DNA of 64,000 nt from Lysobacterales bacterium (GTDB lineage Bacteria; Pseudomonadota; Gammaproteobacteria; Xanthomonadales; Rhodanobacteraceae): positions 16,490 through 80,489 of the forward strand of contig QUBV01000006.1 in NCBI GenBank assembly GCA_014338185.1. Direction: 5' to 3'. Under the pieces are notes generated by a model. The model saw only the letters and a program-made list of their open reading frames with translations. It searched no databases and was not told the DNA's origin. Of the stretch, positions 48,794-61,028 are shown piece by piece (the stretch's first letter is position 1; every line of letters starts with the position of its first letter). The position numbers and the translations under genes were made by a program.

Positions 48794-48870
48794 GTGGACG
48801 TAGCTCAGCTGGTTAGAGTACTGGATTGTGATTCCAGTTGTCGTGGGTTCGAGTCCCATCGTCCACCCCA
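48794..48870 (+). tRNA. tRNA-His (GTG)
   Basis: 77 bases including CCA. Acceptor GTGGACG/CGTCCAC, anticodon loop TTGTGAT. The extra 5' G (G-1) needed by HisRS is encoded at 48793 and faces C73. Confidence 0.95.
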
Positions 48871-48896
48871 TTTTCGTTACAATAGACGTTTCATGT

Positions 48897-48972
48897 GGGC
48901 CGTTAGCTCAGTTGGTAGAGCAGGAGACTCTTAATCTCTTGGTCCTAGGTTCGAGTCCTAGACGGCCCACCA
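48897..48972 (+). tRNA. tRNA-Lys (CTT)
   Basis: 76 bases including CCA. Acceptor GGGCCGT/ACGGCCC, anticodon loop CTCTTAA, anticodon CTT. A TACAAT sits just upstream but has no -35. Confidence 0.93.
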
Positions 48973-49035
48973 ATTTTTCCTGACGCTGCGTACCGGCGAC
49001 TCGCGCACGGCGTGCAAGCGGCAGAGTCCGACCGG

Positions 49036-49120
49036 GCGAAAGTGGCGAAACTGGTAGACGCACCAGATTTAGGTTCTGGCGGGGCAACCCGTGAGAGTTC
49101 GAATCTCTCCTTTCGCACCA
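49036..49120 (+). tRNA. tRNA-Leu (TAG)
   Basis: 85 bases including CCA. Acceptor GCGAAAG/CTTTCGC, anticodon stem CCAGA/TCTGG, loop TTTAGGT, and a long variable arm as in leucine tRNAs. Confidence 0.95.
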
Positions 49121-49211
49121 CGCCTTCGCGTTGCGTACTCATCGCCGTGACTGCACCGCCCGCGCCGGTTCCGGGGCGCCGCTGCTGATCAAAGTCGTCC
49201 AGAGGAACACC

Positions 49212-50489
49212 ATGCAAGTCTCGCTCGAAAATCTCGGCTCGCTCGGCCGCAAGCTCACGGTTCGCCTTCCCGCGCAGCGCCTCGAGGACACGGTCCGCAC
49301 GCGCCTGGTGGAGATGGGCCGCACGGTCCGCCTCAAGGGCTTCCGGCCCGGCAAGGTGCCGGCCAAGGTGATCGAGCAGCGCTTCGGCGGACAGGTCCGC
49401 AACGAGGCGTTGTCGGACATGATCGGGTCGAGTTTCCAGGAAGCGATCGCGCAGCAGAAGCTGCGTCCGGCGGTACAGCCGTCGATCGCGACCACTGGGC
49501 GCCCGGACAACGGCGAGATCGAATACACGGCCACGTTCGAGGTGCTGCCCGAGATCGGCAAGCTCGACGTCGCGGGCCTCGACATCACCCGCCCGGTGGC
49601 GACGGTGACCGACGCCGACATCGACCAGATGATCGACACGCTGCGCCTGCAGCGCCGCACCTGGACGCCGGTCGAGCGCGCGGCGCGCGAGGGCGACATG
49701 GTGCTGTTCGAGTACTCGGCGCAGGGCGATGGCTTCCGCCATCCCGACAGCGGCATGGACCGCGTGGGCGCGATCCTCGGCTCGGGCGCCTACTCCAAGG
49801 ATCTGGAGGACCGCATCGCGGGCCATGCCGCGGGCGAGGCGTTCAATGCACGGATCGATTTCCCGCAGGATGCACGCACGCCGGCACTGGCCGGCAAGTC
49901 GGCCGACGTCGAAGTCAAGCTCGTGCGCGTGCAGGAGGCGACCTTGCCGCCGGTGGACGATGCGTTCGTGGCGAGCTTCGGCGTCAAGGAAGGTGGCATG
50001 GAGCGTTTCCGCGAGGACGTGCGCGCCAACCTCGAACGCGAGCTCAAGAACGTGCTGATGTCGCGCCTCAAGGCCGACGCGCTCGACAAACTCGTGGCGG
50101 CGCATCCCGAACTGGAGATCCCGCAAGGCCTGGTGGAGGCCGAGGCGCGCCAGCTGGCGCAGCAGGCCGGGGCGCAGTCCAGCCAGGCGATGCTCGAGTT
50201 CGTGGGTACCGCGCGCCGGCGCGTGGCTGCGGGCCTGCTCATCGCGGAGTTGGCCAAGCAGAACGAAATCCGGCTGGACTCGCGCCGCGTGAGCGAGGCA
50301 CTCGCGGCGATCGCCTCCACCTACGAAGAACCGCAGCAGGTCGTTGAACTGTACTCGCGCGATCCCCAGTTGATGGGCGCGCTGCAGAATCGCGTGATGG
50401 AGGACCAGGTCGTGGAATGGCTGGCCGACCACGCCAAGTGCAGCGAGCGGCAACTCACTTTCAGCGAAGTCATGCGGCCGGGCGCCTGA
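49212..50489 (+). CDS. tig: trigger factor
   Basis: 425 residues. The ribosome-binding signature GFRPGKVP is near residue 43-50, the FKBP-type PPIase domain spans about 155-240, and a helical C-terminal chaperone domain follows. It binds nascent chains at the ribosome exit. The ATG at 49212 begins [15 protein letters not shown], as in the family. It heads the tig-clpP-clpX-lon-hup series. Confidence 0.96.
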   Translation: MQVSLENLGSLGRKLTVRLPAQRLEDTVRTRLVEMGRTVRLKGFRPGKVPAKVIEQRFGGQVRNEALSDMIGSSFQEAIAQQKLRPAVQPSIATTGRPDNGEIEYTATFEVLPEIGKLDVAGLDITRPVATVTDADIDQMIDTLRLQRRTWTPVERAAREGDMVLFEYSAQGDGFRHPDSGMDRVGAILGSGAYSKDLEDRIAGHAAGEAFNARIDFPQDARTPALAGKSADVEVKLVRVQEATLPPVDDAFVASFGVKEGGMERFREDVRANLERELKNVLMSRLKADALDKLVAAHPELEIPQGLVEAEARQLAQQAGAQSSQAMLEFVGTARRRVAAGLLIAELAKQNEIRLDSRRVSEALAAIASTYEEPQQVVELYSRDPQLMGALQNRVMEDQVVEWLADHAKCSERQLTFSEVMRPGA

Positions 50490-50515
50490 GCGGACCGGCG
50501 CCGCGGGAGAACTCC

Positions 50516-51151
50516 ATGTCCAGTCACATCACGCCTGCCACCAGCCTCAACCTCGTGCCGATGGTGGTCGAGCAGACCTCGCGTGGCGAGCGCGCGTACG
50601 ACATCTATTCGCGCCTGCTCAAGGAGCGCGTGGTGTTCTGCGTAGGCCCGATTGACGACTACATGGCCAACGTGATCGTGGCGCAGTTGCTGTTCCTGGA
50701 GTCGGAAAACCCGGACAAGGACATCAACCTGTACATCAACAGCCCGGGTGGCGTGGTCACCGCGGGGCTGGCGATCTACGACACCATGCAGTACATCCGC
50801 TGCGACGTGAGCACGATGTGCGTGGGGCAGGCGGCCAGTGCCGCTTCGCTCCTGCTCATGGCCGGTGCCAAGGGCAAGCGCTACGCGCTGCCCAACTCGC
50901 GCGTGATGATCCACCAGCCCTCGGGCGGGGCCCAGGGGCAGGCCACCGACATCGAGATCCAGGCCCGCGAGATCCTGTACCTGCGCAGCCGCCTCAACAA
51001 CATCTATGTGCGCCATACCGGGCAGCCGATCGAGCAGATCGAGCGCGACATGGAGCGCGACCGCTTCATGAGTGGTGACGAGGCCAAGGCCTACGGCCTC
51101 ATCGACGCGGTGCTCGACCGTCGCGTGCCCGAGGCCGCAGCAGCCAGCTGA
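50516..51151 (+). CDS. clpP: ATP-dependent Clp protease proteolytic subunit
   Basis: 211 residues. Serine protease residues Ser108 ([11 protein letters not shown]) and His133 (MIHQPSGG) are in place, with the Asp near 182. It forms the barrel that degrades substrates delivered by ClpX. The gene follows tig by 26 bases with a GGGAGAA ribosome binding site. Confidence 0.97.
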   Translation: MSSHITPATSLNLVPMVVEQTSRGERAYDIYSRLLKERVVFCVGPIDDYMANVIVAQLLFLESENPDKDINLYINSPGGVVTAGLAIYDTMQYIRCDVSTMCVGQAASAASLLLMAGAKGKRYALPNSRVMIHQPSGGAQGQATDIEIQAREILYLRSRLNNIYVRHTGQPIEQIERDMERDRFMSGDEAKAYGLIDAVLDRRVPEAAAAS

Positions 51152-51211
51152 ACGGCCGATTTTGCGGGTGCAACATCGATCCGGCGTGCCCCCGGTCCGG
51201 CGGGCACGCTG

Positions 51212-51220
51212 TGTTATTCT
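51212..51220 (+). promoter_or_regulatory. extended -10 promoter of clpX
   Basis: TGTTATTCT is an extended -10 (TGn plus TATTCT), 36 bases before the clpX ATG. No -35 recognised. Confidence 0.35.
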
Positions 51221-51255
51221 GCGGCCGCATTTGTGGCAAGACTCAGAGGCATCGC

Positions 51256-52533
51256 ATGACCGAGGACCGGCAAGGCCGAACGGGCGAAGGCGGCAAGATC
51301 CTGTACTGCTCGTTCTGCGGCAAGAGCCAGCACGAGGTGCGCAAGCTCATCGCGGGCCCGTCGGTGTTCATTTGCGACGAATGCGTCGAGCTGTGCAACG
51401 ACATCATCCGCGAGGAGCTGGAGGAAAAGGCCGCCAGCTCGCGCAGTGACCTGCCCAAGCCGGCCGAGATCCTCGACGTGCTCGACCAGTACGTGGTCGG
51501 CCAGGCGCGCGCCAAGAAGGTGCTCGCGGTGGCTGTGTACAACCACTACAAGCGCCTCGAGTCGCGCAGCCGCAACGACGACGTCGAACTGGCCAAGTCC
51601 AATATCCTGCTGGTTGGCCCGACCGGTTCGGGCAAGACGCTGCTCGCGGACACGCTCGCGCGCCTGCTCAACGTGCCGTTCACGATCGCCGACGCCACCA
51701 CGCTGACCGAAGCCGGTTACGTGGGCGAGGACGTCGAGAACATCATCCAGAAACTGCTGCAGAAGTGCGACTACGACGTCGACAAGGCGCAAAGCGGCAT
51801 CGTCTACATCGACGAGATCGACAAGATTTCGCGCAAGAGCGAAAACCCGTCGATCACGCGCGATGTGTCCGGCGAAGGTGTGCAGCAGGCGCTGCTCAAG
51901 CTCATCGAAGGCACGATCGCCTCGGTGCCGCCGCAGGGTGGGCGCAAGCATCCGCAGCAGGAGTTCCTGCAGGTCGACACCAAGAACATCCTGTTCATCG
52001 TCGGTGGTGCCTTCGCGGGCCTGGAGAAGATCATCCAGCAGCGTTCCGAAGCCACCGGCATCGGCTTCAACGCCGAGGTGCGCAGCAAGGACCGCCAGGC
52101 CGATGCCGCCAAGCTGCTGGTCGACGTGCAGCCTGAGGACCTGGTCAAGTTCGGGCTGATTCCCGAGCTGGTCGGGCGCCTGCCGGTGGTGGCGACGCTG
52201 GAGGAACTGGACGAGACCGCGCTGGTCAAGATCCTCACCGAGCCGAAGAACGCGATCACCAAGCAGTTCAAGAAGCTGCTGGAGATGGAGGGCGCCGAGC
52301 TCGAGTTCCGCCCGGATGCGCTGACCGCGATCGCGCGCAAGGCGATCAAGCGCAAGACCGGCGCGCGCGGCCTGCGCACGATCCTCGAACAGGTATTGCT
52401 CGATACCATGTTCAACCTGCCATCGCTCGAGCACGTGAGCAAGGTCGTGGTCGACGAGGCCGTCATCAACGGCCAGGCCGAGCCCTACCTCATCTACCGC
52501 GGCAACATGCAGAACCGCGCGGCATCCGAATAG
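51256..52533 (+). CDS. clpX: ATP-dependent Clp protease ATP-binding subunit ClpX
   Basis: 425 residues. The N-terminal zinc domain has CSFCGKSQ (Cys18, Cys21) and CDECVELC. Walker A is GPTGSGKT near 121-128, Walker [10 protein letters not shown] near 185-193. It unfolds substrates and feeds ClpP. It follows clpP after 104 bases. Confidence 0.97.
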   Translation: MTEDRQGRTGEGGKILYCSFCGKSQHEVRKLIAGPSVFICDECVELCNDIIREELEEKAASSRSDLPKPAEILDVLDQYVVGQARAKKVLAVAVYNHYKRLESRSRNDDVELAKSNILLVGPTGSGKTLLADTLARLLNVPFTIADATTLTEAGYVGEDVENIIQKLLQKCDYDVDKAQSGIVYIDEIDKISRKSENPSITRDVSGEGVQQALLKLIEGTIASVPPQGGRKHPQQEFLQVDTKNILFIVGGAFAGLEKIIQQRSEATGIGFNAEVRSKDRQADAAKLLVDVQPEDLVKFGLIPELVGRLPVVATLEELDETALVKILTEPKNAITKQFKKLLEMEGAELEFRPDALTAIARKAIKRKTGARGLRTILEQVLLDTMFNLPSLEHVSKVVVDEAVINGQAEPYLIYRGNMQNRAASE

Positions 52534-52642
52534 CCCCGGCCGCGCCCTTGCAATGGTGGCGCGCACCCTCACTTGACGAACTGGCGGCGTGGCGACACGC
52601 TGCCATCGCAGTGTTGCGCGCCTGTCCAGATCGAGTGCAGTG

Positions 52643-55099
52643 ATGACCGAACCGTCCGCCAAGACCCAAGCCCCTTCCGAGCCGACCGCACTGCCGGTGC
52701 TGCCGCTGCGCGACGTGGTGGTGTTCCCGCACACGGTCACGCCACTGTTCGTGGGGCGCGAAAAGTCCGTGCGCGCGCTCGAGTCGGCAATGACGGGCGG
52801 CAAGCAGGTGTTGCTGCTGACCCAGCGCAGCCCCGATACCGATGATCCCAAGGAAGCCGACCTGTACACGATCGGCACCGTGGCCAGCGTGCTGCAGCTG
52901 CTCAAGCTGCCCGACGGCACCATCAAGGTGCTGGTCGAAGGTCTCCACCGCGCCGAGATCGTCGCGGTCGGCCAGCATGACGGCCTCATGACCGCGCATG
53001 TGCGTGTGCTCGAGCCGGCGTACACGCGCAGCGATCGCGAGATCGGCGTGCTTGGCCGCCAGCTCATCGCCAACTTCGAACAGCTGGTCAAGCTCTCGCG
53101 CAAGATTCCGCAGGAGCTCATGGCGACGCTCATTGGCATCGAGGATCCCTCGCGCCTGGCCGACACCATCGCGACCCACCTGTCGGTGCAGCTGGCCGAC
53201 AAGCAGCGCCTGCTCGAGACCAGCGACGTGGCCGATCGCCAGGAACAGCTGGTCGGACTGGTCGACGGCGAGATCGATGTGCTGCAGATCGAGAAGCGCA
53301 TCCGCGGACGCGTCAAGACGCAGATGGAGAAGAGCCAGCGCGAGTACTACCTCAACGAGCAGATGAAGGCGATCCAGAAGGAACTGGGCGACTCGGAAGA
53401 GGGCGTCAACGAATTCGAGGAGCTTGCGCGCAGGATCGGTGCCGCCGGCATGCCCAAGCCGGTCGAGGCGAAGGCGCGCGCCGAGCTCAACAAGCTGCGC
53501 CAGATGTCACCGATGTCGGCCGAGGCCACCGTGGTGCGCAACTACGTCGACAGCCTGTTGGGCGTGCCGTGGAAGAAGCGCAGCAAGGTGCGGCGTGACC
53601 TGCAGGCCGCCCAAGACGTGCTCGACGCCGACCACTACGGACTGGAGAAGGTCAAGGAACGCATCGTCGAATACCTCGCGGTGCAGCAGCGCGTGCACAA
53701 GATGAAGGGCCCGATCCTGTGCCTGGTCGGCCCGCCCGGCGTGGGCAAGACCTCGCTCGGCCAGTCGATCGCGAAGGCCACCAACCGCAAGTTCGTGCGC
53801 ATGTCATTGGGTGGTGTGCGTGACGAGGCCGAAATCCGCGGCCATCGGCGCACCTACATCGGATCGATGCCCGGCCGCATCATCCAGAACCTGTCCAAGG
53901 TCGGTTCGAAGAATCCGCTGTTCGTGCTCGACGAGATCGACAAGATGTCGATGGACTTCCGTGGTGATCCGTCGGCCGCGCTGCTCGAAGTGCTCGATCC
54001 CGAGCAGAACCACACCTTCAACGACCATTACCTCGAGGTCGATGTCGACCTGTCCGAAGTGATGTGGATCGCCACGGCCAATTCGCTCAACATCCCGCCG
54101 GCGCTGGCCGACCGCATGGAGATCATCCGCATCCCCGGTTACACCGAGGACGAGAAGCTCAACATCGCCGAGCGCTACCTCGTGCCCAAGCAGCTCAAGG
54201 CCAACGGACTCAAGGCCAGCGAACTGTCGGTCGGCGCCGAGGCCATTCGTGACATCGTGCGCTACTACACGCGCGAATCGGGCGTGCGGGGTCTCGATCG
54301 GGAAATCTCCAAGATCTGCCGCAAGGTGGTCAAGGAACTGAGCCTGGCGGCGGCCAAGGCGGCACGCAAGGGCAAGCCCGTCGAGGAGCGCAAGCGCAAG
54401 GTCACGATCAATTCGAAGAACCTCGACGCCTATCTGGGCGTGCGCCGTTACACCTATGGCCGCGCCGAGCAGCAGAACGAGATCGGCCTCGTCACCGGCC
54501 TGGCCTGGACCGAGGTCGGCGGCGACCTGCTCAGCATCGAAGCCACCGTGGTGCCTGGCAAGGGCAAGCTGCTGCACACCGGCCAGCTCGGCGATGTCAT
54601 GCAGGAGTCGATCCAGGCCGCCTTGAGCGTGGTGCGTGGCCGTGCGGTCGCGTTCGGGCTCGATCCGGACTTCCATCAGAAGCTCGACATCCATGTGCAC
54701 GTGCCCGAGGGCGCCACGCCCAAGGACGGTCCAAGCGCCGGCATCGCGATGTGCACCGCGCTCGTGTCCGTGCTCACGCGCGTACCGGTGCGCTCGGATG
54801 TGGCAATGACCGGCGAGATCACGCTGCGCGGGCGCGTGCTGCCGATCGGTGGCCTCAAGGAAAAGCTGCTCGCGGCGCATCGCGGCGGCATCACGACGGT
54901 GATCATCCCCGACGAAAACCGCAAGGACCTGGCCGACATCCCCAAGAACGTGACCGCATCCCTGGAGATCCATCCGGTGCGCTGGATCGACGAGGTGCTC
55001 GACATCGCGCTCGAACGGCCATTGCCGCGCCCGATCACGGGTGAAGCGGAGGCGGCGCATGTGGGCGGCGATCACGGCGACGCCGTGCGCGCGCATTGA
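52643..55099 (+). CDS. lon: ATP-dependent protease Lon
   Basis: 818 residues. LON N-terminal substrate domain ([16 protein letters not shown]), AAA domain with GPPGVGKTS, and the Ser/Lys protease domain with Ser698 in [11 protein letters not shown] and Lys741 in [11 protein letters not shown], spaced 43 residues apart as in E. coli (679/722). It degrades misfolded and short-lived regulatory proteins. TTGACG at 52573-52578 resembles a -35, but no -10 is found. Confidence 0.97.
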   Translation: MTEPSAKTQAPSEPTALPVLPLRDVVVFPHTVTPLFVGREKSVRALESAMTGGKQVLLLTQRSPDTDDPKEADLYTIGTVASVLQLLKLPDGTIKVLVEGLHRAEIVAVGQHDGLMTAHVRVLEPAYTRSDREIGVLGRQLIANFEQLVKLSRKIPQELMATLIGIEDPSRLADTIATHLSVQLADKQRLLETSDVADRQEQLVGLVDGEIDVLQIEKRIRGRVKTQMEKSQREYYLNEQMKAIQKELGDSEEGVNEFEELARRIGAAGMPKPVEAKARAELNKLRQMSPMSAEATVVRNYVDSLLGVPWKKRSKVRRDLQAAQDVLDADHYGLEKVKERIVEYLAVQQRVHKMKGPILCLVGPPGVGKTSLGQSIAKATNRKFVRMSLGGVRDEAEIRGHRRTYIGSMPGRIIQNLSKVGSKNPLFVLDEIDKMSMDFRGDPSAALLEVLDPEQNHTFNDHYLEVDVDLSEVMWIATANSLNIPPALADRMEIIRIPGYTEDEKLNIAERYLVPKQLKANGLKASELSVGAEAIRDIVRYYTRESGVRGLDREISKICRKVVKELSLAAAKAARKGKPVEERKRKVTINSKNLDAYLGVRRYTYGRAEQQNEIGLVTGLAWTEVGGDLLSIEATVVPGKGKLLHTGQLGDVMQESIQAALSVVRGRAVAFGLDPDFHQKLDIHVHVPEGATPKDGPSAGIAMCTALVSVLTRVPVRSDVAMTGEITLRGRVLPIGGLKEKLLAAHRGGITTVIIPDENRKDLADIPKNVTASLEIHPVRWIDEVLDIALERPLPRPITGEAEAAHVGGDHGDAVRAH

Positions 55100-55185
55100 G
55101 CGCCATGCGCTGCGGGTGCAGCACGCAGCGGTCGCGGCCGTCGGCCGCAGCGTGCGAAAAGCGCATGAAACAAGGGGTTTTTTGG

Positions 55186-55214
55186 TTGCGTGGTGGTAGG
55201 GGCGCTGGTATAAA
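55186..55214 (+). promoter_or_regulatory. promoter of hup
   Basis: TTGCGT at 55186-55191 and TATAAA at 55209-55214, spacing 17. The leader to the ATG at 55360 is about 140 bases. Confidence 0.6.
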
Positions 55215-55359
55215 GACCGCGCCGTGATCCAGGTGACGACAACGGTCCAGGCGGTTGCGGGTAACCAGGCGCGCAGATTGGCGGAGCAATGGCTCGTTCG
55301 TGCGCGCTGCGTCTCTATCCGAATTTCTGCGGAGCATGCGTTCCGCGCAGGAGCATTCA

Positions 55360-55632
55360 ATGAACAAAGGTGACCTCGTCAACGCGATGGCCGATGGCTC
55401 GGGCCTGTCCAAGGCCGACGCCGAGCGTGCGCTCGATGCAATGATCGATGCGGTGAAGACGGAACTGCAGGCAGGTGGCCAGGTGTCGCTGGTGGGTTTT
55501 GGCACCTTCCTCGTGCGCGCGCGCGCCGCGCGTACCGGCCGCAATCCGCGCACTGGCGAAGACATCAAGATCGCCGCCTCCAAGGCGCCCGCGTTCAAGC
55601 CCGGCAAGGCCCTCAAGGATGCGGTGGCCTGA
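55360..55632 (+). CDS. hup: DNA-binding protein HU
   Basis: 90 residues. [22 protein letters not shown] is the HU start, and [22 protein letters not shown] contains the DNA-intercalating arm with the conserved Pro. Nucleoid-associated protein; in this location (after lon) it corresponds to hupB. A GCAGGAG ribosome binding site precedes the ATG. Confidence 0.96.
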   Translation: MNKGDLVNAMADGSGLSKADAERALDAMIDAVKTELQAGGQVSLVGFGTFLVRARAARTGRNPRTGEDIKIAASKAPAFKPGKALKDAVA

Positions 55633-55642
55633 ACCCGGCGTC

Positions 55643-55717
55643 GGGTGCTTAGCTCAGCGGTAGAGCGTCGCCCTTACAAGGCGAGGGTCGGGGGTTCGAA
55701 CCCCTCAGCACCCACCA
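55643..55717 (+). tRNA. tRNA-Val (TAC)
   Basis: 75 bases including CCA. Acceptor GGGTGCT/AGCACCC, anticodon stem TCGCC/GGCGA, loop CTTACAA. It begins 10 bases after the hup stop and is probably processed from the hup transcript. Confidence 0.95.
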
Positions 55718-55776
55718 TCGCGGGGTTCGTCCCCGGAGCCGCGCGTCGACGTGGCGGTGTGCCGATCGGAGACTGG

Positions 55777-55807
55777 CAAGGGCGCCCCGCAAGGGCGCCC
55801 TTGTTTT
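55777..55807 (+). terminator. terminator after tRNA-Val
   Basis: CAAGGGCGCC (55777-55786) / GGCGCCCTTG (55794-55803) with a 7-base loop and TTTT. A perfect 10-bp stem. Confidence 0.88.
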
Positions 55808-55913
55808 GCCTGCGCCGCCCACGCCAGGCGCGGACACCGTACAATGCGCGGTTTCACCCGGATCGGACGGCGTCAGGATCGTCCGGCCATTTCCCAGACC
55901 AGGTTTCCCGCTC

Positions 55914-57839
55914 ATGTTGAGATTGCTGCGCGGCAAGGTTTCCAAGCTATTGGTGCAGATCGTGCTCGTGCTGGTCACGATCGGCTTCTCGTTCTTTGGC
56001 GTCGAAAGCTATTTCCAGTCGCGCATCAACACCAGCGTCGCCACCGTCGACGGTACCGAGATCAGCCAGGAGCTGTTCCGCGAGCGGTTCGGCCAGTATC
56101 GGCAGATGATGGCGCAGCGCATGGGCGAGGGCGTGGACCTCAGCATCCTCGACCAGCCGCAGGTCAAGCTCGGGTTCCTCAACCAGCTCATCGACGAACA
56201 GACGTTGATGGGCGCCAACGAAAAACTTGGCATCGTGGTGCCGACGGCCGCGATCCGCGACGAAATCGCCAAGATCCCCGCGTTCCAGAACGATGGGCAA
56301 TTCGATCCCGAGCAGTACAAGCTTGCATTGGCGTCGATCGGCAAGAGCCCCCTGTCGTTCGAGGACGAGGTGCGACGCAACCTTGCGGTGCGGCTGCTGC
56401 CGATGCAGTTGGCCGCATCGGCCATCGTCACCGATGCCGATGTCGACCGCTACCTGCGCCTGCGTGAGCAGCGCCGCGACTTCCGCTATGTCAAGCTCGA
56501 CAAGCCCGTGGCCAAGGACACCGAAGTCACGCAGGAGCAGATTGACGCCTACTTCAAGCAGCACCAGGCCGAGTTCATGGTGCCGGAGCGGGTGGCGATC
56601 GAGTATGTGGAATTGGATGCGGCCAAGATCCCGTTCGACGAGACCCCCGACGACAGCGTGCTCAAGGAGCGTTACGAGAAGGAAAAGTCACGCTTCGTGA
56701 GCGCCGAGCAGCGCGAGGCATCGCACATCCTCGTCAAGGTTGCCGGCAAGGGCGGCCCCGAGGAGCAGAAGGCGGCGTTGGCCAAGGCGCAGGACATCGA
56801 AAAGCAGTTGGGCGAGGGCAAGGACTTCGCGGCGCTGGCCAAGCAATACTCCGATGACCTGGGTTCGAAGAACCAGGGCGGCGACTTGGGTTGGCTCGAC
56901 AAGGGCGTGACCGAGGAAGCGTTCGAGAATGCGCTGTTCGCCCTCGACAAGGGCAAGGTCTCGGCGCCGGTGCTCGGCAGCGAGGGTTACCACATCATCA
57001 AGTTGACCGATCTGCGGCCGGGCAAGACCCGTGCGTTCGAGGAGGTGCGCGGCGAGCTGCTCAAGGAGTACCAGAACAGCGAGCGCGACCGGTTGTATTC
57101 CGAACGCGCCGGGCGCCTCACCGACCTCGCCTACGAGGATCCCACCTCGCTCGACGGTGTGGCCAAGGAGCTTGGGCTGCCGATCCAGAAGGCCGGTCCG
57201 TTCGCGCGGATGGGTGGCGCCGGGATCGCGGCAAATCCCGCCGTGGTCAAGGCGGCCTTCTCCGACTCCGTGCTGGTGCAGAAGAACAATTCCGATCCGA
57301 TCGACCTGGGCACCAACCACATCGTCGTGCTGCGCGACAGTGAGCACCTGCCGGCGACGCCCCGGCCGCTGGCCGAGGTGCAGGAGGATGTGCGCTCGCG
57401 CATTCTTGCCGAGCGCCTCGCGCAGCAGGCCAAGGCGCATGCCGATGCGCTGCTGGCCGAACTCGGTCAAGGCAAGTCGCTGGATGCGGTCGCTGCGGCC
57501 GACGGCCGCAAGGTCGAGGACGAGAAGGGCATCGGCCGCGACGCGGTCAATCTCGACCATGCGATCGTCAAGGCGGTGTTCTCGATGGCGCGTGGCGAGC
57601 AGGGCAAACCCAGCCACACGCTGGTCGAGCTGGGCGGCGACAGCTATGCGCTGGTCGAACTGCTCGCAGTCACCGACGGTGATCCGTCCAAGCTCGATGC
57701 CACCACGCGATCTGCCGCTCGCAACACGCTGCGCCAGGGCGCATCGGGCGAGACCATGGAGGAGTTCATCGTCTCGCTGCGCAACCATGCCAGCATCAAG
57801 CGGTTCGAGAATCGCCTCAACGATCAGGGCAACGAGTAG
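55914..57839 (+). CDS. ppiD: peptidyl-prolyl cis-trans isomerase PpiD
   Basis: 641 residues. One N-terminal transmembrane helix (about 11-30, QIVLVLVTIGFSFFGVESYF) anchors it in the inner membrane; SurA-like N domain to about 200; parvulin domain about 262-360 (REASHILVKV, YSDDLGSKNQGGDLGW, PVLGSEGYHIIKL). It acts as a periplasmic chaperone near the Sec translocon. TACAAT at 55840-55845 is a possible -10. It is the last gene of the folding and proteolysis block and converges with ppsA. Confidence 0.94.
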   Translation: MLRLLRGKVSKLLVQIVLVLVTIGFSFFGVESYFQSRINTSVATVDGTEISQELFRERFGQYRQMMAQRMGEGVDLSILDQPQVKLGFLNQLIDEQTLMGANEKLGIVVPTAAIRDEIAKIPAFQNDGQFDPEQYKLALASIGKSPLSFEDEVRRNLAVRLLPMQLAASAIVTDADVDRYLRLREQRRDFRYVKLDKPVAKDTEVTQEQIDAYFKQHQAEFMVPERVAIEYVELDAAKIPFDETPDDSVLKERYEKEKSRFVSAEQREASHILVKVAGKGGPEEQKAALAKAQDIEKQLGEGKDFAALAKQYSDDLGSKNQGGDLGWLDKGVTEEAFENALFALDKGKVSAPVLGSEGYHIIKLTDLRPGKTRAFEEVRGELLKEYQNSERDRLYSERAGRLTDLAYEDPTSLDGVAKELGLPIQKAGPFARMGGAGIAANPAVVKAAFSDSVLVQKNNSDPIDLGTNHIVVLRDSEHLPATPRPLAEVQEDVRSRILAERLAQQAKAHADALLAELGQGKSLDAVAAADGRKVEDEKGIGRDAVNLDHAIVKAVFSMARGEQGKPSHTLVELGGDSYALVELLAVTDGDPSKLDATTRSAARNTLRQGASGETMEEFIVSLRNHASIKRFENRLNDQGNE

Positions 57840-58059
57840 GCGCCGCCTGGCCTGCGTCAGGAGCGGGTGCGGCCAGCCGGGCATGCGCGCCTGGCGCGCG
57901 TGATCGCGCCGTTCGTGGACCGGAGGGGACTGCGCATGGGTCGCGCCCCGTCACTCGCACACCGCACGCGCCGCGGTGCCCTCGCGCATCGGGCACGCGG
58001 GCGCCGGGTCCGCGTTCAAGCCGCGCGGGCCGCGCCGCGGGCGCGGCCGCCACCGGCGC

Positions 58060-60432
<2,373 letters not shown>

Positions 60433-60554
60433 GGGGGTGCTCCGGGAGTGGACCGAGGCCGCTTTGCGGCAGTGCGCAATTTTCGGCCTTTGCGGCGGCA
60501 GGGGCAAGCCAGGACAGGGCGGCGCGCGCGGGCCGGGCACGCGGTGTTCCGGCC

Positions 60555-60893
60555 TCAGTGGGCGGCGCCGTTGCCGCAGTAGATGTCGTGCAGGGTCTGG
60601 ATGATGCGCGTGGCCGGGCCATCGGCAAGCGCGTAGTAGATCGTTTGTGCATCGCGACGCGTTTCCACGAGGCCCTCATGCCGCAGCACGGCCAGATGCT
60701 GTGACAGCGCAGGCTGGCTCAGCGCGAGGCGCTCGTTGAGCTGGCCGACCGAGCGCTCCCCTTGCGCGAGCAGGCACAGGATCATGAGCCGGCTGTCGTT
60801 GCCCAGCGTGCGCAGCATGCGGCTGGCCTCGTCGGCGTGGCTGCGCATCTGTTCGGGATCCAGCGGCGGCGGCTTGCGGCGTGCGGTACTCAT
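60555..60893 (-). CDS. bigR: ArsR-family repressor, BigR/SqrR-like sulfide sensor
   Basis: 112 residues. Winged helix with the recognition helix in [21 protein letters not shown]. Cys40 ([11 protein letters not shown]) and Cys106 (LHDIYCG) occupy the positions of the two sensing cysteines of BigR (42 and 108 in Xylella) and SqrR, which form a di- or tetrasulfide with persulfides and leave DNA. No arsenic-type CxC motif. It is divergent from a sulfide:quinone oxidoreductase gene, which supports sulfide sensing. The ATG at 60893 fits the family; the ORF stays open upstream into the promoter. Confidence 0.85.
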   Translation of the reverse strand: MSTARRKPPPLDPEQMRSHADEASRMLRTLGNDSRLMILCLLAQGERSVGQLNERLALSQPALSQHLAVLRHEGLVETRRDAQTIYYALADGPATRIIQTLHDIYCGNGAAH

Positions 60894-60949
60894 GGGGTCC
60901 TCGGATCGTGGTCGGGATGAGGCGCCACACACGGCGCGCCGGCCCGGCG

Positions 60950-60996
60950 TGGCTTGAATAATATCAGTTGACACGAATATAAGGAAGTACTAATGT
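60950..60996 (+). promoter_or_regulatory. sqr promoter and probable repressor operator
   Basis: TTGACA at 60968-60973 and TAATGT at 60991-60996, spacing 17, a near-consensus promoter. It is overlaid by an AT-rich, imperfectly dyad-symmetric stretch (GAATAATATC... GAATATAA, 60956-60982), a likely operator for the divergent ArsR-type repressor. Confidence 0.65.
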
Positions 60997-61028
60997 AAGA
61001 AGCGTCAACGACACCAGCGGAGGCGGCG

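Noticed and set aside
57840..58059. A small gene between ppiD and ppsA
   Set aside because: Short open frames exist but are Arg/Pro-rich, without ribosome binding site or similarity; also no clear terminator.
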